From contig NZ_PXZM01000012.1 of the NCBI RefSeq assembly GCF_003013395.1, positions 124,001-188,000 on the forward strand: a stretch of 64,000 nt of DNA, read 5' to 3'. Both the position numbers and the translations under genes were made by a program. The notes beneath the pieces were generated by a model, which ran no database searches, was not told the DNA's origin, and worked only from the letters and a program-made list of their open reading frames with translations. Shown one piece after another: positions 25,437-33,948 of the stretch; positions within the stretch are counted from its first letter, which is position 1, and each line of letters opens with the position of its first letter. The stretch comes from Brevibacillus fortis (GTDB lineage Bacteria; Bacillota; Bacilli; Brevibacillales; Brevibacillaceae).

Positions 25437-25470
25437 TGACTAGCAGCGACCTCTGCTAGTCATTTCTTTT
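25437..25470. terminator. Bidirectional intrinsic terminator
   Basis: TGACTAGCAG and CTGCTAGTCA form a perfect ten-base stem with a six-base loop. T-rich tracts follow on both strands. It separates the FMN reductase gene from the efflux operon. Confidence 0.82.
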
Positions 25471-25477
25471 TCATTCC

Positions 25478-26665
25478 TCACTCATATCGCAACGCATCAA
25501 TCGGATTGAGCCTCGCAGCCTTGTGAGCCGGGTAGAGCCCAAAGAAAATACCGATGGCACTGGAAAACCCGAAGGCGATTACGATACTTTCCCACGATAA
25601 TAGCGGCGGCACATCGACATATTGCGAGGCAAACATGGCTGTCCCGATGCCGAGCAGAATCCCAATCGTTCCACCAATCAGGCAGACGATCATCGATTCG
25701 ATCAAAAACTGCAGCATAATATCTCCGTAACGCGCCCCTAACGCTTTGCGAATGCCGATTTCCCGCGTCCGCTCCGTGACAGATACGAGCATGATGTTCA
25801 TGACGCCAATCCCACCGACAAATAACGCAATCCCGGCTGCGACACTAAAGATCGTGGTGAGCGTGCCGGAAAAGGAATCCATCTCCCCCAGTGCATTCTC
25901 GATACTATCGATTTGGTAGTAGTTTTCGCGATCGTGTCTGCGGTTTAAATACTTCTCTGTCTGCTTCTTGGCTGCCTCCATCGTTTCCTTCGACTTGGCT
26001 TTTACAGTAATCGTATGAACTATCTTCAACCCGGTCACATTTTGCAGATAGGTAATCGGCATATAGGCACCCTCAGATCGACCATTGTCAAACATCAGCT
26101 TGTCTTCCCTTACCACGCCAATGACGACGGCCGATGCTGTATCATAAGTCAAACGCTTGCCAAGCGGGTCTTCACCTCCGAAAAGCCCAGCCGCTAACTT
26201 TTCAGTTAGAACGATTACGGGCCTCCCCTCTCTTACTTCCTTCGCAGTAAAATATCTGCCTGCAACTATTTTCAAGTTGGGCTGAACCTTTAACAAATCC
26301 TCATTTGTTCCTTGTATACTGGCGTCCTTCCCCTTTTTCGGGCCACGAATCGTTCCAAAATAAGAGGCGAACGGCACGGCCTCTTCAATGTTGGGCGATT
26401 GTTGGGGAAGTGCATAAGCATCCTCCACTGTCAAATCAGTAAGTTTACTTCCTTGCTCAGGGTCCCAGCCAAAATAAACGCTGAAATTCGTAGCACCCAG
26501 CTTCTCCAACTGATCGGTATAGGACTGTTGACTGCCGTTCCCTAGTGTAATCACGGCAATGACAGACATGATTCCGATGATGATCCCAGACATCGTCAAG
26601 GTAGCTCGGAGCTTATTTGTCCCAATCCCTTCCAGAGCCGTACGAAAGCTTTCGAGTAAATTCAC
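25478..26665 (-). CDS. MacB-type ABC transporter permease
   Basis: A 395-residue permease with one N-terminal helix (GIIIGIMSVIAVITLG), a large extracellular MacB periplasmic-core domain (about residues 50-260) and three C-terminal helices in the FtsX fold (GGIGVMNIMLVSVTERTREIGIRKALGA is the family hallmark). It starts at GTG 26665 after GGAGGTG and overlaps the ATPase stop by 4 bases. With the ATPase and membrane-fusion protein it forms a tripartite-like pump such as YknWXYZ. These pumps push peptides or toxic compounds away from the membrane by mechanotransmission. The substrate is unknown. Confidence 0.92.
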   Translation of the reverse strand: MNLLESFRTALEGIGTNKLRATLTMSGIIIGIMSVIAVITLGNGSQQSYTDQLEKLGATNFSVYFGWDPEQGSKLTDLTVEDAYALPQQSPNIEEAVPFASYFGTIRGPKKGKDASIQGTNEDLLKVQPNLKIVAGRYFTAKEVREGRPVIVLTEKLAAGLFGGEDPLGKRLTYDTASAVVIGVVREDKLMFDNGRSEGAYMPITYLQNVTGLKIVHTITVKAKSKETMEAAKKQTEKYLNRRHDRENYYQIDSIENALGEMDSFSGTLTTIFSVAAGIALFVGGIGVMNIMLVSVTERTREIGIRKALGARYGDIMLQFLIESMIVCLIGGTIGILLGIGTAMFASQYVDVPPLLSWESIVIAFGFSSAIGIFFGLYPAHKAARLNPIDALRYE

Positions 26666-27381
26666 GTGAGGATCACCTCCTCGGACGCAGTAGCAAACAA
26701 GCGCTTTTCCACTCGTTCATCTCGGATGATATGACCATCTCGAAACGTAATGACCCGTTCGGCATGCTGGGCGATATCAGCCTCGTGCGTGACGAGCAGA
26801 ATCGTTACCCCTTGCGCATGTAGCTCCTGAAAAATCGCCATGATCTCGATGCTGGAACGACTGTCCAGATTCCCCGTCGGCTCGTCAGCAAGTAAAATTG
26901 CTGGCTGGTTGACTAGCGCTCTGGCAATGGCTACCCGCTGTCTTTGACCGCCGGACAACTGCGTCGGTTTATGATCCATCCGCTGACCGAGTCCGACACG
27001 CTGCAACGCCGCTTTCGCTCTTTTTTTGCGTTCTGTCATGCCGACGCCCGCATACATCATCGGCAGCTCTACATTACGCAGCGAAGTGGCACGTGGCAAC
27101 AAATGAAACGATTGAAAGACAAAGCCGATTTTTTGATTGCGTACCTGCGCCAGCCCACTATCCTTCAACTGCGTAACATCAATTCCATCCAAGACATACG
27201 ATCCGGAGGTTGGCCGATCCAGACAACCCAGCATGTTCATAAACGTCGATTTTCCAGAACCAGAAGGTCCCACGATCGCCACGAATTCACCTTGAGCTAC
27301 GTGGATATTGACATTTTGCAAAGCGAACAACTCCAGCTCATCCGTCTTGTACTGTTTGGTTAACTCCTCAATATGCAGCAT
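26662..27381 (-). CDS. MacB/LolD-type ABC transporter ATP-binding protein
   Basis: Start set at ATG 27381 after GGAGGGAGG; longer forms would run into the previous gene. The 239-residue ATPase has Walker [11 protein letters not shown]-loop FVFQSFHLLP, signature LSGGQRQR, Walker B ILLADEPTGNLD and H-loop VTHEAD. The pattern ELPMMYAGV is typical of the MacB/LolD family. It powers the FtsX-type permease encoded next. It sits 16 bases after the membrane-fusion gene in one operon. Confidence 0.93.
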   Translation of the reverse strand: MLHIEELTKQYKTDELELFALQNVNIHVAQGEFVAIVGPSGSGKSTFMNMLGCLDRPTSGSYVLDGIDVTQLKDSGLAQVRNQKIGFVFQSFHLLPRATSLRNVELPMMYAGVGMTERKKRAKAALQRVGLGQRMDHKPTQLSGGQRQRVAIARALVNQPAILLADEPTGNLDSRSSIEIMAIFQELHAQGVTILLVTHEADIAQHAERVITFRDGHIIRDERVEKRLFATASEEVILT

Positions 27382-27397
27382 ATGTATCCTCCCTCCT

Positions 27398-28660
27398 TTA
27401 CTCCGAAACCTCTTCGGGAGATGCTTGGAAGACCGCTTCATTTTCTTGCAAAGTTTCCGGCGGATTCACTACCAGCTCTTCACTGCCATCCAATCCACTT
27501 TCAATTTGGATAAACAATTCACTTTCAATTCCAGTCGTCACTTTTTTCTTCCTTGCTTTTCCATTTTCCGCTACCCAGACAAAGGAAGATCCATCTTGAT
27601 CCGTCATGACTGCCTCAATGGGGACTTGCATGGCGTTTGCTGCTTTTTGCAGGACAATGTCCACCTCAACGTGAAAACCTGGCTTCAAATACTCCCTCGT
27701 CTCATTCAGATCGACAGCGACCGGCACTCTCGTATTCTCTCCATCCCGCTCTTTGCTGGTTACAGCTATAGGAGATATGCGCGACACCTTGCCTTGCAAC
27801 TGTTCTCCGCCTAAGGAAATGCCTGAGACCACCGCATCCTGTCCGCTTTTGATTTTACGCAAATCAGATTCTCCGACTCCTGCTTCGACCATAACATCAT
27901 TGGTATCTCCAACCGTGAGAATTTCCTCGCCTTTACTCAGGTACTTCCCTTCTTTCACCTTCATCGAGAGCACCGTCCCGTCAATCGGAGACACAATGCT
28001 GCTTTGCACACGTTGCTTTTCATATTTCGCTTTTTCCAAATTCAGCTTTTGAATCTGCGCCTCGTAGGAGCGAATCTCTGCCTTGTCTGGCCCTTTTTGC
28101 TTCAAAAGTAAATCTTGCTTCGCGACCCTTACTCTTGATTCCGCGGTCTGTAGCTTTTGCTTCGCCTCCTCTACAGCCTGTTGGGTAGACACGCCTGCGG
28201 TAAACAGCGATTGCGTTCGCTGATAATCTTTTAATGCCGTTTGATACTCGCGTTCATTCTGGGCAAGCTGCTCCTGCATTTTCGTGACTTCCTCGGGCTC
28301 CACACCTTTGGAGAGCCTTGCGATATTCGCTTCCTGAATGGCGATTTGCGCCTCGATATCTATGATTTCATTGCTGACATCAGACATGTCGATATTGCCG
28401 ATCACCTGCCCTTTGGTCACTTTGTCTCCCTCCTTGATGGAGAAATTCCGCAGATCGCCTGCATAGTTAGCGAACAAGGTATGTTCATTTCGAACTTTCA
28501 CAATGCCCGACGTCAAAATGGTGCTTTGCAAATCGGCCGTTACCACCGTTGATAACATCACAGGAACACCATTCTTCTTTTCGCCCGAAGAAGCCGCATA
28601 GCCGCCAAACCCAGCCACAAGCACGCCCACACTCAGCCAGATCCACAATCGCTTTTTCAT
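27398..28660 (-). CDS. Membrane fusion protein (HlyD/MacA/YknX family)
   Basis: From ATG 28660 (GGGAGG seven bases upstream) the protein has 420 residues. A single N-terminal membrane anchor (LWIWLSVGVLVAGFGGYAAS) is followed by a barrel/lipoyl region (KEGDKVTKGQVIGNID). A long coiled-coil hairpin (residues about 95-190, rich in Gln/Glu/Lys) leads back into the lipoyl half (SPIDGTVLSMKVKEGKYLSKGEEIL) and the beta-barrel domains. This is the extracytoplasmic adaptor of the MacB-like pump. Its first position in the operon fits YknX/MacA organisation. It is preceded by a terminator-like hairpin that separates it from the sensor genes upstream. Confidence 0.9.
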   Translation of the reverse strand: MKKRLWIWLSVGVLVAGFGGYAASSGEKKNGVPVMLSTVVTADLQSTILTSGIVKVRNEHTLFANYAGDLRNFSIKEGDKVTKGQVIGNIDMSDVSNEIIDIEAQIAIQEANIARLSKGVEPEEVTKMQEQLAQNEREYQTALKDYQRTQSLFTAGVSTQQAVEEAKQKLQTAESRVRVAKQDLLLKQKGPDKAEIRSYEAQIQKLNLEKAKYEKQRVQSSIVSPIDGTVLSMKVKEGKYLSKGEEILTVGDTNDVMVEAGVGESDLRKIKSGQDAVVSGISLGGEQLQGKVSRISPIAVTSKERDGENTRVPVAVDLNETREYLKPGFHVEVDIVLQKAANAMQVPIEAVMTDQDGSSFVWVAENGKARKKKVTTGIESELFIQIESGLDGSEELVVNPPETLQENEAVFQASPEEVSE

Positions 28661-28715
28661 TCCCTTACCTCCCACAAAACTTTTACGCTCCGATAACCCT
28701 TGGCCAATAAAAAAA

Positions 28716-28796
28716 ACCCACTTTTCCCTTTGCAGGTTCCACCCTGGCTCGTCACCCGATCAGGATAAGGAAAACTGTTAAAAGAAAAAGTGGGGT
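28716..28796 (-). terminator. Long-loop terminator or attenuator between sensor kinase and efflux genes
   Basis: On the minus strand the arms ACCCCACTTTTTC and GGAAAAGTGGGT pair across about 57 bases and are followed by eight T residues. The loop contains further GC-rich segments. It may end the kinase transcript or attenuate read-through into the pump genes. Confidence 0.6.
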
Positions 28797-28826
28797 AAAA
28801 CTTAAATTTTTATAAAGCGAGGTAGT

Positions 28827-29918
28827 CTATTCGTAAGGCAAACGTATTTCAAAAACGGTGCGGATCAAATTGCTCTGAGCAGAAATCGTCCCTTCATGGC
28901 CCTCGACAATATTTTTGGCGATAAATAACCCAAGACCTGTGCCGCCGTTTTGATGAGTGCGTGCCTTGTCTCCCGTATAAAACATCTCGAAAAGATGCGG
29001 CAGATCTTCCGGGGGAATCTCGTTGCCATAATTAATCACCTGCACAACGACCTCTTCGCGATCCAAAAAACCGTTGATATCAACAAACTGGCCATCTTGT
29101 CCATACCGGATGGCATTGGTCATGATATTCTCGAAAACGCGTGCCAGGAGCTCGCCATCTCCGAGAATCGTCAAACGTGAGGCCACATTCATTCTGGTTT
29201 CCAACTGATTTTTCTCCAAGGAAGGATATAGCTCCTCGTTTAATTGCATGAGTAATTCACTCAGGTCAATCAAATTCTGTTGGATGGTGAGCATGCCGTA
29301 GTTCATTCTCGTAATTTCGAAGAGCTCATCGATCAGCTTTTCCAATCGCTGCGACTTGGTAAAAGCAATAGTCGTGTAATGTCTGGCTTGTTGTACCGTC
29401 AACTGCTCGTCCCGCAAAATGATATCCAAATAACCCAATACAGAAGTCAGCGGCGTCCGCAGGTCATGTGCCAGGTTCAAGACCAACTGATCCTTGCTGC
29501 TTTCGGCAAAATCTCCTCTTTGTACAGCCTCCTGCAATTTTTCACCCGCCAGATTGATATCCTTGGCAATATCCCCGAACTCATCGTTCGACGGTATGTG
29601 GACATGATGGGTAAAGTCGCCATTCGCAAGATGATGAATCCCTCTGGAAATCTCCTGAAAATAGTTGGCATACCGTTTGGTTAACAAAAAGAAAAACAGT
29701 ATGGCTAGTGGAACAAAAATAATCAGAAAGAAGTAAATGTCCCCTATTTCTCGCATAAAATAGCGAATCGGTGTTAACAAGCTTTCAAACCTTACCTGTG
29801 TTCGATAGTAAAGCTGTAGCACTTTAAAGATCACATAGGTAACCGCACCGGATAGAAGCAGACTTAAGCCCAGAAGCTTGACCATTTGGAATCGAAAGCT
29901 TCGTATCATTTTAACCAT
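28827..29918 (-). CDS. Sensor histidine kinase (VanS-like)
   Basis: A 363-residue kinase with two membrane helices (about residues 12-34 and 58-80) and a short extracytoplasmic loop between them. A HAMP linker (RGIHHLANGDFTHHVHIPSNDEFGDIAKDIN) follows, then HisKA with phospho-His in NLAHDLRTPLTSVLGYLD and a HATPase domain (FENIMTNAIRYG, FEMFYTGDKARTHQNGGTGLGLFIAKNI). The small sensing loop and the sequence resemble VanS-type intramembrane or wall-stress sensors. It overlaps the end of the response regulator gene by 8 bases. It probably senses the pump's substrate or membrane damage. Confidence 0.9.
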   Translation of the reverse strand: MVKMIRSFRFQMVKLLGLSLLLSGAVTYVIFKVLQLYYRTQVRFESLLTPIRYFMREIGDIYFFLIIFVPLAILFFFLLTKRYANYFQEISRGIHHLANGDFTHHVHIPSNDEFGDIAKDINLAGEKLQEAVQRGDFAESSKDQLVLNLAHDLRTPLTSVLGYLDIILRDEQLTVQQARHYTTIAFTKSQRLEKLIDELFEITRMNYGMLTIQQNLIDLSELLMQLNEELYPSLEKNQLETRMNVASRLTILGDGELLARVFENIMTNAIRYGQDGQFVDINGFLDREEVVVQVINYGNEIPPEDLPHLFEMFYTGDKARTHQNGGTGLGLFIAKNIVEGHEGTISAQSNLIRTVFEIRLPYE

Positions 29919-30612
29919 TAAAGGAATACCCCACGCCCCAGACCGTTTTAATCCACTTATTTTTGGTTTTTTCTTCGCCTAGCTTCTTTCGCAAGGTTCG
30001 GATGTGCACCATGACTGTATTGCAGCCCTCATAGTACGCTTCGCCCCACACCTGCTGAAAAATATTGTCCGCACTAAACACCTTCTTCGGATAGCTGGCA
30101 AGCAGGTAGAGAATATCAAACTCTTTCGGCGTTAACTCAATCGTTTCTCCGTACAGGCTCACGGTTCGCTGCTCTGGATAAATGACGAGTCCACCTACCT
30201 CTAAGACCTTGTTACTCGCTACTGCTACTGCTGGTTGATTCAGCTGCTTAAAACGTCGCAGCTGGGCATTCACACGGGCGACCAATTCCATTGGATTGAA
30301 TGGCTTGGTCATATAATCATCTGCGCCCATCACCAATCCCGAGATTTTATCCAGATCGGACGTCTTGGCACTCAAAAAGATAATCGGCATATTGTGCTGT
30401 TCACGAATGATCCGGGTGACCTCATAGCCATCCAACCCAGGCATCATGATATCGAGGATCGCCAAATCAATCGAATGCGTCTGCACAGCTTGGAGTGCTG
30501 CCTTTCCATCCGCTGCGATGATTGTGTGGTAACCTTCTTTTTTCACATGCAAAGCAACGAGCTCAGCAATCTCCGCTTCATCGTCGGCGATCAATATGGT
30601 GACCTGCTTCAT
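29911..30612 (-). CDS. OmpR-family response regulator (VanR-like)
   Basis: Start taken at ATG 30612, giving 233 residues, the usual OmpR-family length; upstream in-frame ATGs add a tail with no homology. The receiver has ILIADDEAE, LAILDIMMPGLDG (phospho-Asp about 53), FLSAK and YMTKPF. The C-terminal winged helix has ELTPKEFDILYLLASYPKKVFS and VMVHIRTLRKKLGE. It forms a pair with the overlapping kinase gene and should control the efflux operon downstream. Confidence 0.92.
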   Translation of the reverse strand: MKQVTILIADDEAEIAELVALHVKKEGYHTIIAADGKAALQAVQTHSIDLAILDIMMPGLDGYEVTRIIREQHNMPIIFLSAKTSDLDKISGLVMGADDYMTKPFNPMELVARVNAQLRRFKQLNQPAVAVASNKVLEVGGLVIYPEQRTVSLYGETIELTPKEFDILYLLASYPKKVFSADNIFQQVWGEAYYEGCNTVMVHIRTLRKKLGEEKTKNKWIKTVWGVGYSFNG

Positions 30613-30731
30613 CGTTTTTCCCATCCCTTGTATACATTTGCTACCATTATAGCAGGTATGAAAAGACTTTTCTGTGATCTCACCATGATATCGTTCATAC
30701 AATTATGGATAATAATTACTTTCAGTTTGTT

Positions 30732-30761
30732 TTGACTTTACGGACTTTTCTATATTAATAT
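30732..30761 (+). promoter_or_regulatory. Promoter of amino acid importer operon
   Basis: TTGACT (30732-30737) and TAATAT (30756-30761) are spaced by 18 bases in an AT-rich stretch before the binding-protein gene. This is a plausible sigma-A promoter. Confidence 0.5.
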
Positions 30762-30808
30762 ATTCATGTCCATATCATATCTATCATAAATATACTTGGG
30801 GGTAATTT

Positions 30809-31591
30809 ATGAAAAAACTAATGTTTGCTGTTGTTTCTAGTTTGTTGGCACTCACGGTAAGTGCATGTGGCAGTGGCACGGATCAAGCTTCCTCATCTGG
30901 GCAGTCGGGTGCCAAGAAGTACGTTATTGGTACAGATGCAACATACCCACCCTTTGAGTTTGAAAAAGACGGAAAATACGTGGGAATTGACATCGACCTG
31001 ATCAATGCCATCGCCAAAGAAGAAGGCTTTGAGGTAGAAATTAAGCCGATGGACTTCAAAGGAATCATTCCGGCCGTTCAAGCGAAGCAATTAGACGGTG
31101 CCATTGCAGGGATCAGCATCACGGATAATCGCAAGGAAATTTTAGATTTCTCTGAACCTTACTATCAAGCAGGTCTTTCCTTGGTCGTACGTGAGGACAA
31201 CACAACGATCAATGGAGAGGCAGATTTGGCTGGCAAAACGATCGCCATCAAAAAAGGCACGACTGGTGCGACCTTTGCTGATGAGCTCGGGAAAAAGTAC
31301 GGAGCGACTGTCAAATACTTCGACGATAGCCCTTCCATGTTCCAAGAGGTTCAAAACGGCAATGCTGATGTAACCATCGAAGACTATCCGGTTATCTCTT
31401 ATAAAATTGCAGTAGACCCTGCTTCCAAGCTAAAAATTGTAGGCGAACGTCTCAATGGTGACCACTACGGCATCGCGGTTTTAAAAGGCAACAAAGAGCT
31501 GCAAGACAAACTCAACTCCGGTCTGAAGAAGCTGAAAGAGAACGGGAAATACGATGAAATCATCAACACATACTTGAGCACGAAAAAATAA
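30809..31591 (+). CDS. Polar amino acid ABC transporter substrate-binding lipoprotein
   Basis: A 260-residue family 3 binding protein. The lipobox is VSACG near residue 20. The mature domain starts YVIGTDATYPPFEFEKDGKYVGIDIDL, and the amino-acid-binding family pattern DFKGIIPAVQAKQLDGAIAGISITDNRKEILDFSEPYY follows. Ligands are usually glutamine, arginine, histidine or cystine; the sequence does not decide between them. GGGGG is nine bases before ATG 30809. A terminator-like hairpin follows the gene, a common way to make more binding protein than permease. Confidence 0.92.
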   Translation: MKKLMFAVVSSLLALTVSACGSGTDQASSSGQSGAKKYVIGTDATYPPFEFEKDGKYVGIDIDLINAIAKEEGFEVEIKPMDFKGIIPAVQAKQLDGAIAGISITDNRKEILDFSEPYYQAGLSLVVREDNTTINGEADLAGKTIAIKKGTTGATFADELGKKYGATVKYFDDSPSMFQEVQNGNADVTIEDYPVISYKIAVDPASKLKIVGERLNGDHYGIAVLKGNKELQDKLNSGLKKLKENGKYDEIINTYLSTKK

Positions 31592-31616
31592 AAGGCGCAA
31601 GACGCGCCTTTTTTTC
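31591..31616 (+). terminator. Intercistronic terminator/attenuator
   Basis: AAAGGCGC and GCGCCTTT pair over a five-base loop and are followed by seven T residues. It lies between the binding-protein gene and the permease gene and should reduce expression of the downstream genes. Confidence 0.75.
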
Positions 31617-31642
31617 ACCTTAGAAAGAATGGAGTTGTCCAA

Positions 31643-32296
31643 ATGAGCAGTAGTTGGGATGTCATTGTCGATGCGCTTCCTGTCTTGGCCCAAGGCTCTG
31701 TGGTCACGCTAAAAATAACGGTCATTTCCCTGTTTTTTGCTCTCTTAATCGGATTACTTTTTGGCTTGATGAGCACAAGCCGGTCCAAAGTGCTTCGCGG
31801 CATTGCAACCGCTTACGTTGACGTTCTCCGCGGTACACCGCTGTTGGTTCAAATCTTCTTTATTTATTTTGGATTGCCGCCTGTTCTTGATATCAAAATT
31901 CCGGAAACGACCGCAGGTATCCTTGCACTCAGCCTCAATGCCGGAGCCTACTTGGCGGAAATTTTCCGTGGTGGAATACTCTCGATCGATAAAGGACAGA
32001 TGGAAGCAGCCCGTTCCCTAGGACTCACGCACGGAAAAGCTATGCGCCTGGTTATCTTGCCCCAGGCTGTTCGCCGCATGATTCCTGCTTTCGTCAACCA
32101 ATTCATCGTGACGTTAAAAGACACCTCTCTCTTAACGGTCATTGGTATCCGTGAACTGATGAACAGTGGTGAGATTATCATCTCAGGGAACTTCCGCTCG
32201 TTTGAAATTTGGGCAGTAGTAGCGGTCTTCTATTTCCTCATGATTTACATCCTCAGTCTGCTATCTCGTTCCCTTGAGAGGAGGTTCGCGAAATGA
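31643..32296 (+). CDS. Polar amino acid ABC transporter permease
   Basis: A 217-residue His/Glu/Gln/Arg-family permease with five predicted helices. It has the family motif [21 protein letters not shown] (residues about 55-75) and an EAA loop [23 protein letters not shown]. It likely works as a homodimer, since only one permease gene is present. GGAG lies eight bases before the ATG. The ATPase gene overlaps its stop by 4 bases. Confidence 0.93.
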   Translation: MSSSWDVIVDALPVLAQGSVVTLKITVISLFFALLIGLLFGLMSTSRSKVLRGIATAYVDVLRGTPLLVQIFFIYFGLPPVLDIKIPETTAGILALSLNAGAYLAEIFRGGILSIDKGQMEAARSLGLTHGKAMRLVILPQAVRRMIPAFVNQFIVTLKDTSLLTVIGIRELMNSGEIIISGNFRSFEIWAVVAVFYFLMIYILSLLSRSLERRFAK

Positions 32297-33015
32297 TTCA
32301 TGTGGAGAATTTAAAAAAGAGCTTTGGTTCGTTGGAAGTACTCAAAGACATCTCGACTACCATTGAAGAGCGCGAAGTCGTCTGTGTCATCGGTCCCTCC
32401 GGTTCAGGCAAAAGTACGTTTCTGCGTTGCCTGAACCAGTTAGAAGAGGTGACATCTGGCAAGATCACCATTGAGGGCATGGAGGTTACCTCACCCAAGG
32501 TGGACATTAACAAGCTGCGCGAGCGTGTCGGCATGGTCTTTCAGCGGTTCAATCTATTCCCGCATCTCACTGTTTTAGAAAACATTATGCTCGCACCCAA
32601 GCACGTCAAAAGTTCAGAGCGTCAGCAAAATGAGCAGAAGGCTATGCAATTGCTGAAAAAAGTAGATTTGGCAGACAAGCGAGACGTGTATCCAGATCGG
32701 CTGTCAGGTGGTCAACAGCAACGCGTTGCAATCACCCGTGCACTCGCCATGGACCCTCACATCATGCTCTTCGACGAGCCTACCTCTGCACTCGACCCGG
32801 AAATGGTAGGGGAAGTTCTTCAGGTGATGAAAGATTTGGCCAAAGAAGGAATGACGATGGTCGTGGTCACGCATGAGATGGGATTTGCTCGTGAAGTAGC
32901 CGATCGCGTGATTTTCATGGATGGCGGATATATCGTAGAGGAAGGCAAGCCTGCCGAGATTTTTGACAATCCTCAGCAAGAGAGAACCAAGGCGTTTCTC
33001 AGCAAAGTGTTGTAA
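32293..33015 (+). CDS. Polar amino acid ABC transporter ATP-binding protein (GlnQ family)
   Basis: The 240-residue ATPase is of GlnQ/HisP length. Motifs: Walker [11 protein letters not shown]-loop [13 protein letters not shown], signature LSGGQQQR, Walker [17 protein letters not shown] and H-loop [23 protein letters not shown] precedes the ATG by eight bases. It completes the three-gene importer and is followed by a strong terminator. Confidence 0.95.
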   Translation: MIHVENLKKSFGSLEVLKDISTTIEEREVVCVIGPSGSGKSTFLRCLNQLEEVTSGKITIEGMEVTSPKVDINKLRERVGMVFQRFNLFPHLTVLENIMLAPKHVKSSERQQNEQKAMQLLKKVDLADKRDVYPDRLSGGQQQRVAITRALAMDPHIMLFDEPTSALDPEMVGEVLQVMKDLAKEGMTMVVVTHEMGFAREVADRVIFMDGGYIVEEGKPAEIFDNPQQERTKAFLSKVL

Positions 33016-33025
33016 AACAAAACAA

Positions 33026-33074
33026 GCAACGGGCATGATCGATTCGTCATCCATCATGCCCGTTTGTTTTTCTC
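33026..33074. terminator. Intrinsic terminator, likely bidirectional
   Basis: ACGGGCATGAT and ATCATGCCCGT form an 11-base perfect stem with T-rich flanks on both strands. It ends the importer operon. Before the transposon insertion next to it, it may also have ended the sugar operon coming from the right. Confidence 0.85.
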
Positions 33075-33077
33075 TAT

Positions 33078-33115
33078 GGGGTACCGCCAGCAGAACGCGA
33101 ATTTACAACGTTAAG
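33078..33115 (+). repeat. Left 38-bp terminal inverted repeat
   Basis: This matches the right repeat in inverted orientation with three mismatches (repeat positions 16, 22 and 23). The preceding five bases, TCTAT, are one copy of the target duplication. Confidence 0.92.
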
Positions 33116-33161
33116 GGAAGATGGTGCTTCCTATCAAAACAAAAAATCTTTAACATATAAA

Positions 33162-33386
33162 ATGGATATGCACAATAATGCAGAAGGACGATACAAAGCA
33201 GCACAAGAGGGGATAGACAGCGATAGCAGTCGTTCAGACGTTAAAATTGCGATTGATGAGTTATACAAAAGCGGAAAGCTTAAAAAAATAAATAAACCAA
33301 ACAAAAAAGAGAGTACCTGGACACTAGAAAAGTTTACAGGTAAAGAAGAGGATTATGTAGATCAAGATCTTCCCCCTATTACGTAA
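33162..33386 (+). CDS. Small hypothetical protein inside Tn3-type element, possibly a fragment
   Basis: A 74-residue lysine-rich frame with the look of a short winged-helix or DNA-associated C-terminal piece (SRSDVKIAIDELYKSGKLKKINKPNKKESTWTLEKF). No ribosome binding site is seen before the ATG, which suggests it is the tail of a longer gene captured by the element. A good terminator follows its stop at 33394-33428, so the segment was once the 3-prime end of a real transcript. I do not recognise a family. Confidence 0.4.
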   Translation: MDMHNNAEGRYKAAQEGIDSDSSRSDVKIAIDELYKSGKLKKINKPNKKESTWTLEKFTGKEEDYVDQDLPPIT

Positions 33387-33393
33387 GAAAAAA

Positions 33394-33428
33394 GAGAGTC
33401 AGGAATGATTATTCCTGATTCTCCTTTT
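33394..33428 (+). terminator. Intrinsic terminator inside the Tn3-type element
   Basis: GAGAGTCAGGAAT and ATTCCTGATTCTC form a 13-base stem with one mismatch, followed by CTTTTT. Confidence 0.75.
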
Positions 33429-33446
33429 TGAAAGAAGGTGATATTT

Positions 33447-33677
33447 ATGAAGAATAAATTAATCGTGTCTTTGGCTGCAACAGCAATAGTTGTGATGCTA
33501 GTATTTGGATTTTTATATGCAGGGACTGGAAACGATTACTATAGACTTTCTGATGGACCATCTTCAGAACAGATAGAAGCTTTAAAGAGTTATAAAATTG
33601 ATTATATGATCAAAGAAGACGGATCTTTATGGATAAGAAGAAGTGATGAATTGAAAGTAGCACAATGTTGTACATAG
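33447..33677 (+). CDS. Small secreted or membrane-anchored hypothetical protein in Tn3-type element
   Basis: From ATG 33447 (AAGGTG upstream) the protein has 76 residues. The N-terminal KNKLIVSLAATAIVVMLVFGFLYAG is a signal anchor, and a short polar domain of about 50 residues follows, ending CCT. The reading frame is AT-rich compared with the surrounding genes. This is a passenger of the transposon-like element. No family is recognised, and the end may be altered by the loss of downstream sequence. Confidence 0.5.
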   Translation: MKNKLIVSLAATAIVVMLVFGFLYAGTGNDYYRLSDGPSSEQIEALKSYKIDYMIKEDGSLWIRRSDELKVAQCCT

Positions 33678-33896
33678 TTATGTTGAGTAACCAAAATGAG
33701 AGATACAACAGTAACCGGATTTATGAATGGTTGCTGTTTCTTTTCCATCAAAGGAAAGCCGTAGCACATCTAGGGGTACAGCCGAGATACGAGTAATTTT
33801 GGGTCACAAGCTTACAGCAATTGTCATTTTTCGAATGCAGTTTGTGACATGGCAGGAGAATTCGATAAAATCAACATGTTTTTGCTTTATGAATCC

Positions 33897-33934
33897 CTTA
33901 ACGTTGTAAATCTGCGTTTTGCTGGCGGTACCCC
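33897..33934 (-). repeat. Right 38-bp terminal inverted repeat
   Basis: This is the reverse complement of the left repeat at 35 of 38 positions and is followed by the second TCTAT target copy at 33935-33939. Confidence 0.92.
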
Positions 33935-33948
33935 TCTATGAACTTCTC

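Larger units (their letters stand above)
33078..33934. mobile_element. Non-autonomous Tn3-family miniature element (857 bp)
   Basis: The element is bounded by 38-bp terminal inverted repeats at 33078-33115 and 33897-33934. Each begins GGGGTACCGCCAGCA and ends ACAACGTTAAG, with 35 of 38 positions identical. That start and end are characteristic of Tn3-family transposons; Tn4430-type ends also begin GGGGTACCGCCAGCA. The five bases TCTAT flank it on both sides (33073-33077 and 33935-33939), the 5-bp target duplication made by Tn3 transposition. No transposase or resolvase is inside, only two small reading frames, so it must have been moved by a related element elsewhere. It sits ten bases from the stop of the GH63-like gene. 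Confidence 0.9.

Noticed and set aside
33700..33896. Resolution site or hidden recombinase gene inside the Tn3-type element
   Set aside because: A GTCACAA...TTGTGAC repeat is present around 33807-33848, but no known resolution-site pattern or recombinase frame could be matched.
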